Shown: positions 1 through 6,505, counted from the stretch's first letter. The stretch is DNA of 47,387 bases from Actinomycetota bacterium (GCA_035697485.1 DASSCU010000018.1:1-47387); one strand, 5' to 3'. The notes: generated by a model not told the origin, from the letters alone. Numbers and translations: made by a program.

Positions 1-467
1 GCCTGCGTCTTGCCGTCGAGATACGCCATCTCGAGCACCTGTTGCTGCGCCGGAGGAAGGGTCGTGAGCGCGGCGCGAACCTCCTTGCGCCGAACGCGCA
101 GGTACGCGTCCTCGACGACGTCCTCCGCAGGGTCTTCGCCGGTCGCGGGCTCGAGGTTCGCCGCCCGCTCGGTCCGTCTGCGCAGGCGTTCCTCGCGCCG
201 GACCGCATCGACGGCGCGATGGTGGACCAGGGAGAGGAAGAACGACCGGAACGCGCCTCGCGTGGGGTCGAACGCCTCGGGCGCTCGCCACAGGGCTAGG
301 AAGGCATCCTGGACGACCTCCTGGGCGATCAGGTCCTGCGAGGTGACGCGCAACGCCACCCCGTAGGCCGAGCGGGCGTACCGGCGGTAGAGCTCGTCGA
401 AGGCCGATCGTTCGCGAGCGGAGACCAGCCGGTGGAGCTCGAGATCGTGCCGGTCGTCCTCTCCCAC
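1..467 (-). CDS. ECF-type RNA polymerase sigma factor, C-terminus cut by window edge
   Basis: The visible 155 residues read as a group 4 (ECF) sigma factor. Region 2 is clear (FDELYRRYARSAYGVALRVT, then QEVVQDAFLALWR and AFRSFFLSLVHHRAVDAVRR), and region 4 begins at ALTTLPPAQQQVLEMAYLDG just before the edge. The GTG at 467 is chosen because AGGAA lies 6 bases upstream and region 2.1 starts soon after; an upstream ATG at 511 is in another frame. It is divergent from the glutaredoxin gene, with only 50 bases between the start codons. No anti-sigma gene is visible because the downstream side lies outside the window. The family call is firm; the regulon is unknown. Confidence 0.85.
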   Translation of the reverse strand, partial: MGEDDRHDLELHRLVSARERSAFDELYRRYARSAYGVALRVTSQDLIAQEVVQDAFLALWRAPEAFDPTRGAFRSFFLSLVHHRAVDAVRREERLRRRTERAANLEPATGEDPAEDVVEDAYLRVRRKEVRAALTTLPPAQQQVLEMAYLDGKTQ

Positions 468-505
468 GGGCTGTTCCTACCACACGGCGACCACCGCTCC
501 CTCGC

Positions 506-511
506 TAGCAT
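506..511 (+). promoter_or_regulatory. Candidate -10 box of a leaderless glutaredoxin transcript
   Basis: TAGCAT fits TANNNT and ends exactly 6 bases before the GTG at 518, which would put the transcription start on the start codon. No Shine-Dalgarno sequence fits there. The same geometry occurs upstream of 18707 and 21448. No good -35 is visible. Confidence 0.4.
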
Positions 512-517
512 GCGACG

Positions 518-754
518 GTGCCCGAGGTCCTGATGTACTCGCGACCCCGATGCGGCCTGTGTGACGAGGCCCGCGAGGTGATCATGGCGGAGCGGGCGAG
601 GACGCCGTTCGACTACCGGGAGCTGGACGTCTCCGGGGACGACGAGCTCGAGCTCGAGTACGGGATCCGGATCCCCGTGGTGCTGGTCGACGGGCAGGAG
701 CTGTTCGAGATCCGCGTGGACGCCGATCGCTTCGCGGAGGCGGTGGCGACCTAG
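518..754 (+). CDS. Glutaredoxin-like protein (DUF836 type)
   Basis: A 78-residue thioredoxin-fold protein with an N-terminal redox motif, CGLC at residues 13-16, in the context MYSRPRCGLCDEAREV. The cis-Pro loop follows near residue 53 (IRIPVVLVDG). Size and layout match small glutaredoxin-like proteins of the DUF836 family, whose substrates are mostly unknown. It starts at GTG 518; the next in-frame ATG at 533 would remove the first beta strand. The stop codon lies inside the long palindrome 752-786 that precedes rex, so the two genes share control DNA. A role in thiol homeostasis beside a redox sensor is inference. Confidence 0.8.
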   Translation: MPEVLMYSRPRCGLCDEAREVIMAERARTPFDYRELDVSGDDELELEYGIRIPVVLVDGQELFEIRVDADRFAEAVAT

Positions 755-786
755 TGCATTCGTGAATCGGATTCACGAATGCACTA
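752..786. promoter_or_regulatory. 35-bp near-perfect palindrome, candidate Rex operator at the rex promoter
   Basis: Two 17-base arms are exact inverse complements around one central G. The core TTCGTGAA-N5-TTCACGAA resembles the Rex operator TTGTGAA-N4-TTCACAA, with G/C changes and a spacer one base longer. The left arm contains the TAG stop of the glutaredoxin gene. The right arm runs into the rex -10 box at 785-790. Bound Rex would block its own promoter. As RNA it could fold into a stem of about 15 pairs with a 5-base loop, so it may also end glutaredoxin transcripts, though no U tract follows. Confidence 0.65.
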
Positions 787-790
787 TTAT
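785..790 (+). promoter_or_regulatory. Candidate -10 box of rex
   Basis: TATTAT differs from TATAAT at one position and ends 8 bases before the GTG at 799. This predicts a start site at or within a base or two of the start codon, hence a leaderless or nearly leaderless mRNA. The expected -35 position falls inside the palindrome. Confidence 0.5.
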
Positions 791-798
791 CCCCGGGA

Positions 799-1473
799 GT
801 GATCGAACGTTCGATCCCGGAGGCCACGGTGGGACGGCTGCCCGTGTACCTCCGAGCTCTGGTCGAGCTCGCGGAGTCGGGGACCCCGACGGTGTCCTCG
901 GAGGAGCTCGCGGAGCTGACCGGCGTGAACTCGGCCAAGGTCCGCAAGGATCTGTCGCACCTGGGCTCCTACGGGACGCGAGGCGTCGGCTACGACGTCG
1001 CGTACCTCGTCCATCAGATCCGACGCGAGCTGGGGCTCACGCAGCACTGGTCGATCGTGATCGCCGGGATCGGCAACCTCGGGCACGCGCTCGCCAACTA
1101 CCGTGGGTTCGCGGAGCGCGGGTTCCGGCCGGCGGCGCTCGTCGACAACGACCCGGAGAAGGTGGGGGAAGACGTCGGCGGTCTCCGGATCCGTCCGCTG
1201 GAGGACCTGCCGGTCATCGCTCGCGACCACGACGTGTTGATCGGGGTGATCTGCACGCCCGCGCCCGCCGCGCAGTCCGTCGCCGACGCGATGGTGGAAG
1301 CCGGCGTTCGTTCGATCCTGAACTTCGCGCCGGTGTCGCTGGTCGTCCCCGAGGGGGTGTCGGTCCGGAAGGTGGATCTGGCCGTCGAGCTCCAGATCCT
1401 CACCTACTACGAGCAACGCAAGGCCGCGCTCGCCGAGGTCAAGGGTCGGCGCAGGGCATCCGCGGACGCCTAG
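799..1473 (+). CDS. rex: Redox-sensing transcriptional repressor Rex
   Basis: A 224-residue Rex homologue. An N-terminal winged helix spans about residues 6-80, with the conserved IPEATVGRLPVYLRAL, the recognition segment NSAKVRKDLSHLG and SYGTRGVGYD. A Rossmann NAD(H) domain follows, with GIGNLG at 90-95. The C-terminal stretch NFAP...VRKVDLAVELQILTYYEQRK is the domain-swapped helix of the family. Rex binds operators when NADH/NAD+ is low and leaves DNA when NADH rises. GTG 799 keeps the conserved IPEAT motif; a GTG at 829 has a better GGAGG but would remove it. The gene is probably autoregulated through 752-786, and two more candidate sites in this window suggest a local respiratory regulon. 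It converges on the bc operon with a 14-base gap. Confidence 0.95.
   Translation: MIERSIPEATVGRLPVYLRALVELAESGTPTVSSEELAELTGVNSAKVRKDLSHLGSYGTRGVGYDVAYLVHQIRRELGLTQHWSIVIAGIGNLGHALANYRGFAERGFRPAALVDNDPEKVGEDVGGLRIRPLEDLPVIARDHDVLIGVICTPAPAAQSVADAMVEAGVRSILNFAPVSLVVPEGVSVRKVDLAVELQILTYYEQRKAALAEVKGRRRASADA
801..816. repeat. Perfect 16-bp palindrome at the 5' end of rex
   Basis: GATCGAACGTTCGATC begins two bases into the GTG start codon and encodes residues 2-6. It is a perfect inverted repeat. It resembles an actinobacterial LexA half-site pair with no spacer, so it is not a standard SOS box. It may be an operator for another regulator or chance. Confidence 0.3.
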
Positions 1474-1487
1474 CCGGATCCGTGGGA

Positions 1488-1601
1488 CTACTTCGCGATC
1501 GTGAACCAGAGCGCGATGAAGATCACGATCACGGTCACGCCGAACAGGATGAACTGGACGGCCCCCTGTTCGATCAACGGCGCGGCTTCCTGCGCGAGCA
1601 T
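1488..1601 (-). CDS. 37-residue single-helix membrane protein at the end of the bc operon
   Basis: This short frame starts with ATG 1601 behind a full AGGAGG (spacing 4), whose TAGGAGG overlaps the stop codon of the preceding gene. It encodes MLAQEAAPLIEQGAVQF followed by one hydrophobic helix of about 18 residues (ILFGVTVIVIFIALWFTI) ending AK. The ribosome site and the tight 8-base spacing from the upstream gene argue that it is real. Small single-helix subunits are common in b6f and oxidase complexes, so an accessory subunit of this bc complex is a fair inference. I recognise no named family. Confidence 0.6.
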   Translation of the reverse strand: MLAQEAAPLIEQGAVQFILFGVTVIVIFIALWFTIAK

Positions 1602-1609
1602 CGGTCCTC

Positions 1610-2353
1610 CTAAGCGGGTCCGTACCACGGCGGGGCCGTCCCGCCCGTCAGGATCTCCTTGCGTTTGCGCTCCGCCCGGTCCAGGAACGGGAGGTGGGCG
1701 CCGAACAAGAGCGTCGAGCCGATCAGGAACATCCAGGAGTAGCGGTCGACGCTGCCCGAGTCGTGGCGGAGGTAGACCGTGAGGATCGGCCCGCCGTCGG
1801 TGAAGAACGCGTGGGCGGCGGCGAGCGAGACCCCGTCCTCGGTCGCGAAGAACTCGATGTTCTGGACGGTGAAGTCCGTCGTCGTGAGCGCCCCGGGCTC
1901 GTGCTCGCCCTTGCCGAGCTCCTCGTTCGCCTGCTCCGCGAGGAAGCCCTGCGTCGCCGACGTCACCGACTGGACCGACGCCGTGTCCTCGTCGTTGTCG
2001 CCGGGCTCGCGCCATCCGTCGCCGGGGTACGCGGCGAACGCCTCGTAGACCGGCTCGGGATCGGTCCCGGCCGACTCGACCACCCACGCGGGCTCGGTGC
2101 CGCGCGGACCGAGGTTCACGGGCGTGTCGAGGCCCTGCGAGAAGAAGCCGAACGTCCACAGCGACGACAGGATGATCATCCAGCCGAAGAACGAGACGGC
2201 CAGGACCAGGTACCCCATGCGCCGGCCGAACACCGCCGCGAGCACGAGCAGGATGCTCCCGACGAACAGCACGAACGACATGATCACGGTGAGCCCGCCC
2301 TTGATCAGGGTCTCGCACCCGATCTCGAACCCGAGGCAGCCGGCGCCGATCAT
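1610..2353 (-). CDS. Uncharacterised membrane protein of the bc operon
   Basis: A 247-residue protein with two N-terminal transmembrane helices (about residues 18-42 and 46-70), a soluble acidic middle of about 130 residues, and one C-terminal helix (about 207-225, YSWMFLIGSTLLFGAHLPFL) followed by a basic tail. ATG 2353 overlaps the TGA of the cytochrome c gene by one base (TGATG), so translation is coupled. No haem, iron-sulfur or copper motif is visible. Its place as seventh gene of the operon suggests a subunit or assembly factor of the quinol:cytochrome c reductase; that is inference and I do not recognise the family. Confidence 0.75.
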   Translation of the reverse strand: MIGAGCLGFEIGCETLIKGGLTVIMSFVLFVGSILLVLAAVFGRRMGYLVLAVSFFGWMIILSSLWTFGFFSQGLDTPVNLGPRGTEPAWVVESAGTDPEPVYEAFAAYPGDGWREPGDNDEDTASVQSVTSATQGFLAEQANEELGKGEHEPGALTTTDFTVQNIEFFATEDGVSLAAAHAFFTDGGPILTVYLRHDSGSVDRYSWMFLIGSTLLFGAHLPFLDRAERKRKEILTGGTAPPWYGPA

Positions 2354-3102
2354 CAGAGCTGGATATTGGTCGTCGGGTTCGGCTTGTCGGCGAGGTTGCC
2401 GTTCAGGAACTCCTCGACCGCGGCGTCGACGGCCTCCGGGTTCGTGCACACGTTGTTCTCGAACGGGACCTGCTCCTCGTCCTGGATGCTCACGAGGTAG
2501 TTCACGATGTCGTTGATCTGCTGGTCGCCGAGCGCGCCGGCGTACCGGATGCTCCACGAGGGCATCAGCCCGCGGCCCTGATCGATCGTCGTGTAGATGT
2601 CCCTCAGCCCGTAGATGGCCGCGTGGCTGGTGAACGGCCCCCCGCACACCGTGGTGAGGTTCGGCGTCGGGACAACGTCGTTGGGGTCGTCGGGGGTGAG
2701 CGTGTTGAGGATGAGCGACCCCTCGAGTGTTGGCCCGTGGCACTGCACGCACCCGACGCCGCCCTGGTTCTCCTCGGTGAACAGCTGGACGGCGGCCGCG
2801 CCCCGTGCGATCGCATCGTCGGACAGGTCCTGCTCCTGATCGAGGTTCTGTTCGGGTTCGAGCAGCCAGACGGCCGGCATCCAGATGACGAAGAACAGGA
2901 CGAGCACCACGCCCCAGCCCTGGAGCTTCTGCAGGAGGGGCGTCTCCAGGTCCGGGTCGGACGGTCCCGGGCGCATCGCGTTGGGGATGTCGGCCTCCTG
3001 ACGAGCTCGCCCGCGAAGGACGAGGACGGCGCCGGCGATCGCCACGAAGATCGCCCCACCGACCGCCAGGACGATGCCCTGCGCCTGGGAGAGGCCGAGC
3101 AT
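2353..3102 (-). CDS. Membrane-anchored monohaem cytochrome c of the bc complex
   Basis: A 249-residue protein with two N-terminal transmembrane helices (about 8-30 and 60-81) and a class I cytochrome c domain. CVQCH at 118-122 binds the single haem, and Met in GRGLMPSW is the probable sixth ligand. ATG 3102 overlaps the Rieske stop (TGATG); GTG one codon upstream is possible. It probably takes electrons from the Rieske centre and passes them to the CuA or haem c domain of the caa3 oxidase. The actinobacterial QcrC of Mycobacterium type carries two haems; this protein has only one CxxCH. It needs the ccdA-resB-ccsB products across the divergent promoter. Confidence 0.85.
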   Translation of the reverse strand: MLGLSQAQGIVLAVGGAIFVAIAGAVLVLRGRARQEADIPNAMRPGPSDPDLETPLLQKLQGWGVVLVLFFVIWMPAVWLLEPEQNLDQEQDLSDDAIARGAAAVQLFTEENQGGVGCVQCHGPTLEGSLILNTLTPDDPNDVVPTPNLTTVCGGPFTSHAAIYGLRDIYTTIDQGRGLMPSWSIRYAGALGDQQINDIVNYLVSIQDEEQVPFENNVCTNPEAVDAAVEEFLNGNLADKPNPTTNIQL

Positions 3103-3833
3103 CACTGCACCGCCACGCAGAACGGGCCCGACGGCGGGTCCTTGATCGTGTCGGCACCCCGTGGAGGCCCGAGGATCACCTCGGCCGTGTCGACGAGGAC
3201 GTCGCCGGTCTCGCTCACCGACACCTTGAAGCGGTCCAACCCGTGCGGCGCCGGGCCGAGCTTGTACTCGCCCGCGGTGTTGTACTTCGAGCCGTGGCAG
3301 GGGCACTCGAACCACTTCGACGAGCCGCAGTACGGCACCCGGCAGCCGAGGTGCACGCACCGCTGGTACAGGGGCATGATGCCCTCGGCCGTCACGCCTT
3401 CGGTCGCGTAGTCGATGTCGCCGGTCGGCGACCCCCTGTACTCGACGACGTAGAAGCGACCCGTGCCGTTGTAGGCCACGCCGGCGTCGTTGATCTCCGC
3501 CTTGATGTCGTCGATGTTGCCGGCGTCCACCAAGGATCCGAACCCGCCCTTCAGGTTCGGCCAGAGGAAGGCGATCGTCGCGCCGCCGAACTGTGCGCCG
3601 AAGATCACGAGCGAGGTCAACAGCGAGCGACGGAAGAAGTCACGGCGGGACAGCGACTTGACCGGCTTGCCGGCCACCTCGATCTGGCCGTCGGCCGTCT
3701 CGCGGGCGGCCCGGTTCGCCCGCACGAACGAGAGGCCGAAGACGATCGCGAAGATGTCGAGCACCACGAACGCCAGGATCGCGGCAACCAACGGCGTGGA
3801 GATGCCCAACAGACCGGGGAACAGCGTGCTCAC
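3102..3833 (-). CDS. qcrA: Rieske [2Fe-2S] protein of the cytochrome bc complex
   Basis: A 243-residue Rieske protein. The cluster motif is complete: C159-V-H161-L-G-C164 and C177-P-C179-H180, giving two Cys and two His ligands plus the disulfide pair. An additional C169 lies between the boxes. A hydrophobic helix spans about residues 5-36. A twin-arginine segment (SRRDFFRR at 62-69) precedes a second helix of about 70-90, as in Tat-exported Rieske proteins with an extra N-terminal helix. GTG 3833 overlaps the stop of the subunit IV gene (GTGA). It oxidises quinol at the outer site and reduces the neighbouring cytochrome c. Confidence 0.93.
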   Translation of the reverse strand: MSTLFPGLLGISTPLVAAILAFVVLDIFAIVFGLSFVRANRAARETADGQIEVAGKPVKSLSRRDFFRRSLLTSLVIFGAQFGGATIAFLWPNLKGGFGSLVDAGNIDDIKAEINDAGVAYNGTGRFYVVEYRGSPTGDIDYATEGVTAEGIMPLYQRCVHLGCRVPYCGSSKWFECPCHGSKYNTAGEYKLGPAPHGLDRFKVSVSETGDVLVDTAEVILGPPRGADTIKDPPSGPFCVAVQ

Positions 3834-4690
3834 AGTTCGAAGAACACCCCCTGCGCCCAGGGCCACACCCAGTTGTAGCCGGGACCGCGGAAGAACGAGC
3901 CGATGATCGTGAGCACGCCGCCGAACATGAAGAGGATCGTGAACATCGTGATCGCGATCTTGCGGTCGCCGGGCTTGTTGCTCGGGTTGCGGTCGACGTA
4001 AGGGATCGCCGCGAGCCCGACCAGGATGAACGTCGGGATCGTGATGCCTGCGACCATCGGGTGGAAGTAGCGCAGCAGCTCCTGCAGGCCGAGGAAGTAC
4101 CACGGCGCCTTCGACGGGTTCGGCGTGAGGTTCGGGTTCGCGAGCTCGCGCAGCGGCGCGTTGATGAAGGTGGAGAACAGCGTCAGGCCGGCGAGCAGGA
4201 TGAACATCGCCACGAACTCTTCGATCAACAGGTGCGGCCAGACGTTCACGCGATCGCCCTGTTCGCGCTCCACGCGCTGGATGCCCTCGGGGGGCACGAG
4301 CGCGAGCAGCCGGTGCTTGTCCTCGGCGCCCTTCTTCGGCGTGGGGACGTTGCCGGTCGGCAGCGGCGCCTCGCGCGTCGGGGTCGTGACGGCGGCGGCT
4401 GCGACGGCGACGGGGGCTCCCGCAGGAGCGGCGGCGGCCGGGGCGGCAGCTGCAGGGGCTGCGGCAGCTGCAGGGGTCGTGCCGCCCCCGCCGGCAGCGG
4501 CGGCAGCGGCGGGCTTGGCACCCGCGGCCTCGTGCTTCGCGGCTTCCTCAGGGTTGGCGGCGCGGTAGGCGCGCACCGCGGCCGAACGGGCCCGGCCTTC
4601 GGCCACGCGCCGGTCGGTGCCCTTGGCGAGCTCGGCCTCGAGCGCGGAGTCGAAGACTGCTTGGTCGAGCGGGGTGTCTTCCTTGGCCAT
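3830..4690 (-). CDS. petD: Cytochrome b C-terminal subunit (subunit IV-like) with long N-terminal extension
   Basis: A 286-residue protein. Residues about 125-286 are the C-terminal half of cytochrome b: helix at 155-176, the quinol-site segment NPSKAPWYFLGLQELL at 191-206, helix at 212-232 and helix at 244-266. The normally acidic PEWY motif reads APWY at 195-198. Ahead of it are a charged, probably helical domain (1-58) and an Ala/Pro/Gly tract (59-103) that I do not know from b6f subunit IV, which is about 160 residues. ATG 4690 has AGGGGA at spacing 5. It forms the quinol-oxidising site with the b6-type subunit and the Rieske protein. Confidence 0.88.
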   Translation of the reverse strand: MAKEDTPLDQAVFDSALEAELAKGTDRRVAEGRARSAAVRAYRAANPEEAAKHEAAGAKPAAAAAAGGGGTTPAAAAAPAAAAPAAAAPAGAPVAVAAAAVTTPTREAPLPTGNVPTPKKGAEDKHRLLALVPPEGIQRVEREQGDRVNVWPHLLIEEFVAMFILLAGLTLFSTFINAPLRELANPNLTPNPSKAPWYFLGLQELLRYFHPMVAGITIPTFILVGLAAIPYVDRNPSNKPGDRKIAITMFTILFMFGGVLTIIGSFFRGPGYNWVWPWAQGVFFEL

Positions 4691-4708
4691 GTCGTCCCCT
4701 GGTTCCCT

Positions 4709-5479
4709 CTAGAGCGGTCCCGAGATGCCGCCGTCCTTGCGGATACGCCAGAAGTGCACCGCGAGGAAGATCACCAACACGAACGGCAACCCGATCACGT
4801 GCAGCGTGTACCAGCGGAGCAAGGTCTCGGGGCCGACCACGACACCGCCGAGCAGCAGGAAGTTCGCCTGCTTCGCGATGAAGGGTGAGTACCCCGCGAG
4901 CGACGTGCCCACCGTGACCGCCCAGATCGCGAGCTGGTCCCACGGCAGCAGGTAGCCCGTGAACGACAGGCCGAGCGTGAGGAAGAGCAGGATCACGCCG
5001 ACGACCCAGTTGAACTCGCGCGGCGGCTTGTACGCCCCGGTGTAGAAGACCCGCGCCATGTGCAGCGTCACGCTGAAGACCATGAGGTGCGCGCCCCACC
5101 GGTGCAGGTTGCGCACCAGGTCGCCGAAGAACACCGATGTCCGGATGTTCTGCATGTCGGCGAACGCCTGCGCGCCGCCGATGTCGGCCGTGGGGCGGTA
5201 GAAGAACATCAGGAAGATGCCGGTGATCGTCAGCAGGATGAACAGGAAGAACGAGAGTCCGCCCAAGCAGAACGTGTAGGTGAGCTTCAGCCCGTGCCGC
5301 TTCACCTTCACCGGGTGCAGGTGGTACAGGACGTTGTTCATCGTCGCGAGCGCGCGGTCGCGCGACGTGTCCTTGTAGCCCTTCCGGAAGATCGAGCCCG
5401 GCCGGAAGATCGACTTCCAGACCTCGGTCTCCCTGATCCGATCACCCAGATCGCCGGGTGACGGCGGCTTCAGCTTCAC
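4709..5479 (-). CDS. petB: Cytochrome b6-type subunit of the bc complex
   Basis: A 256-residue four-helix cytochrome b N-terminal domain. Haem ligand pairs are H126/H140 (14 apart) and H227/H242 (15 apart); the 14/15 spacing is that of b6 proteins, not of mitochondrial cytochrome b. C71 in TFCLGG aligns with the Cys that binds the extra covalent haem c(n) in chloroplast b6 and in Bacillus QcrB, so a third haem is likely (family knowledge, not proven here). GTG 5479 has AGGGAG upstream. The split into b6 plus subunit IV differs from the single QcrB of Mycobacterium and Streptomyces. Confidence 0.92.
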   Translation of the reverse strand: MKLKPPSPGDLGDRIRETEVWKSIFRPGSIFRKGYKDTSRDRALATMNNVLYHLHPVKVKRHGLKLTYTFCLGGLSFFLFILLTITGIFLMFFYRPTADIGGAQAFADMQNIRTSVFFGDLVRNLHRWGAHLMVFSVTLHMARVFYTGAYKPPREFNWVVGVILLFLTLGLSFTGYLLPWDQLAIWAVTVGTSLAGYSPFIAKQANFLLLGGVVVGPETLLRWYTLHVIGLPFVLVIFLAVHFWRIRKDGGISGPL

Positions 5480-5512
5480 GTTCTCTCCCTTCGCGCTACC
5501 GCCTTCGGCTGC

Positions 5513-5550
5513 ATGAGCGCGAGAACCGTCGGGACGCCGCGGGCGCTCAT
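5513..5550. repeat. 8-bp inverted repeat between ferredoxin and cytochrome b6 genes
   Basis: ATGAGCGC at 5513-5520 and GCGCTCAT at 5543-5550 are exact inverse complements with a 22-base loop. The right arm covers the ferredoxin stop codon. This 67-base gap is the largest inside the bc operon, so the hairpin may set processing or relative expression of the upstream two genes. The function is a guess. Confidence 0.35.
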
Positions 5551-5945
5551 ACGCCTTCTGCCTGCGACGCGGGGACCTCGGCCATCGTGCGCTGTCCGCC
5601 CTTGGAACCCTCGGGCAGTCGCGCATAGTACAGGGTGTCGGTGGGGCAGCGGTCGACGCACACGGAGCAGCGCGTGCACGCGTTGTCGTCGACCACGAAG
5701 ACCGCCGTGGCGTTGTCCACCTCGTCGCCAACGGCGTGCTCGGCGGCGCCGGTGACGATGCCGGGCGACATCATGTAGATGCAGTTCCACGGGCAGACGT
5801 CCTCGCATGCCCGACAGAGGATGCAGTTGTCGGGGTCGAGCATCAGGTGCTTCGGTGACTTGACCCCCTGGGCGAGCCACGCCGGATCGACGGCCTCCAC
5901 GGTGTAGTCCTCGTGGATGTCGACCTCGGTCTTGGTGTAGGGCAT
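5547..5945 (-). CDS. 2x[4Fe-4S] ferredoxin-type protein of the bc operon
   Basis: A 132-residue soluble protein with two ferredoxin boxes: CILCRACEDVCP followed by WNC at about residues 41-55, and CTRCSVCVDRCP at about 89-100. Each gives the CxxCxxCxxxCP pattern for a [4Fe-4S] cluster. There is no signal peptide or membrane helix, so it should face the cytoplasm. ATG 5945 has AGGAGCGGAG upstream. A ferredoxin encoded with a b6f-like complex suggests electron input or output on the cytoplasmic side, near the haem c(n) site of the b6 subunit. This coupling is inference; it could also be a structural subunit. Confidence 0.85.
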   Translation of the reverse strand: MPYTKTEVDIHEDYTVEAVDPAWLAQGVKSPKHLMLDPDNCILCRACEDVCPWNCIYMMSPGIVTGAAEHAVGDEVDNATAVFVVDDNACTRCSVCVDRCPTDTLYYARLPEGSKGGQRTMAEVPASQAEGV

Positions 5946-5960
5946 CGGAGGGCTCCGCTC

Positions 5961-6377
5961 CTACCGGTATCCGCCGGCCGGCCGGCTGTCGGACGCGCCG
6001 CGGAGCTTGCGACGCCAGTTCTGCAAGATCGCCGCCACCACCAGTACGAGGATGATCGGCACCGTGGACAGACCCATCGCGATCGCGTCGCGCACCTGCA
6101 GCAGCAGCTCTTGGTACTCCCCGGGATCACCCCCCGGGAGCAAGGTGGGGATCTCTTGGAGTGCGGCCTCGATGTCGGTCGGGCCCTGCCAGCCGAGCGT
6201 CTGCTCGGAGAAGTACAGCCAGAACGACGGGAGCACCGACGTCGAGATCAACAGGAAGAAGACGAGTCCCAATGAGAAGACGACGGCCGTGGTCCACGAC
6301 CACTCGAACACCTTCAGGAACGCCTCGACGCGTTCTCTCCGGGTCTGGGTGGGCGTCGTGCTCTCGACCTGGCTCAT
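5961..6377 (-). CDS. Uncharacterised two-helix membrane protein, first gene of the bc operon
   Basis: A 138-residue protein with a basic N-terminus, a first helix at about 30-52 (TAVVFSLGLVFFLLISTSVL), a soluble loop of about 50 residues and a second helix at about 104-122, ending in a basic tail. ATG 6377 is chosen because AGGAG lies three bases upstream and the start sits about 46 bases downstream of the predicted transcription start. A longer in-frame start at 6440 would overlap the -10 box. I see no cofactor motif and recognise no family. Position suggests a subunit or assembly partner of the bc complex. Confidence 0.65.
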   Translation of the reverse strand: MSQVESTTPTQTRRERVEAFLKVFEWSWTTAVVFSLGLVFFLLISTSVLPSFWLYFSEQTLGWQGPTDIEAALQEIPTLLPGGDPGEYQELLLQVRDAIAMGLSTVPIILVLVVAAILQNWRRKLRGASDSRPAGGYR

Positions 6378-6429
6378 ACGCTCCTGGGTTCCTAGCGTCT
6401 CCGTGGGCGAGTCTCCCTGAGGCGGGGCG

Positions 6430-6435
6430 ATTATA
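6430..6435 (-). promoter_or_regulatory. -10 box of the bc operon
   Basis: On the minus strand the hexamer is a perfect TATAAT, giving a predicted start near 6423 and a leader of about 46 bases before ATG 6377. The candidate Rex site lies about 50-65 bases upstream of that start. Confidence 0.6.
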
Positions 6436-6471
6436 GACATGTGTCGCGCGCGCCCGACGACCGCCCGACCC

Positions 6472-6489
6472 TCGTGAATCGTTTCACAA
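6472..6489. promoter_or_regulatory. Candidate Rex operator between the bc and ccd/res/ccs operons
   Basis: TCGTGAATCGTTTCACAA matches TTGTGAA-N4-TTCACAA at 13 of 14 defined positions. It overlaps the expected -35 region of the plus-strand promoter (-10 TACTAT at 6500-6505) and lies upstream of the minus-strand -10 at 6430-6435. One bound Rex dimer could therefore act on both divergent operons. Spacing and the full half-site match make this the second-best Rex site in the window. Confidence 0.72.
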
Positions 6490-6499
6490 GCGTCGCGAC

Positions 6500-6505
6500 T
6501 ACTAT
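6500..6505 (+). promoter_or_regulatory. Candidate -10 box of the ccdA-resB-ccsB operon
   Basis: TACTAT fits TANNNT; its -35 region (about 6477-6482) lies inside the candidate Rex operator. The predicted leader to GTG 6551 is about 40 bases and contains GGAG seven bases before the start. Confidence 0.45.

Noticed and set aside
329-511. Minus-strand frame starting with ATG at 511
   Set aside because: Out of frame with the sigma factor, whose region 2 and region 4 residues are clear in the adjacent frame.
801-816. LexA (SOS) box at the start of rex
   Set aside because: Actinobacterial SOS boxes have TCGAAC and GTTCGA separated by four bases; here the halves abut, so it does not fit.
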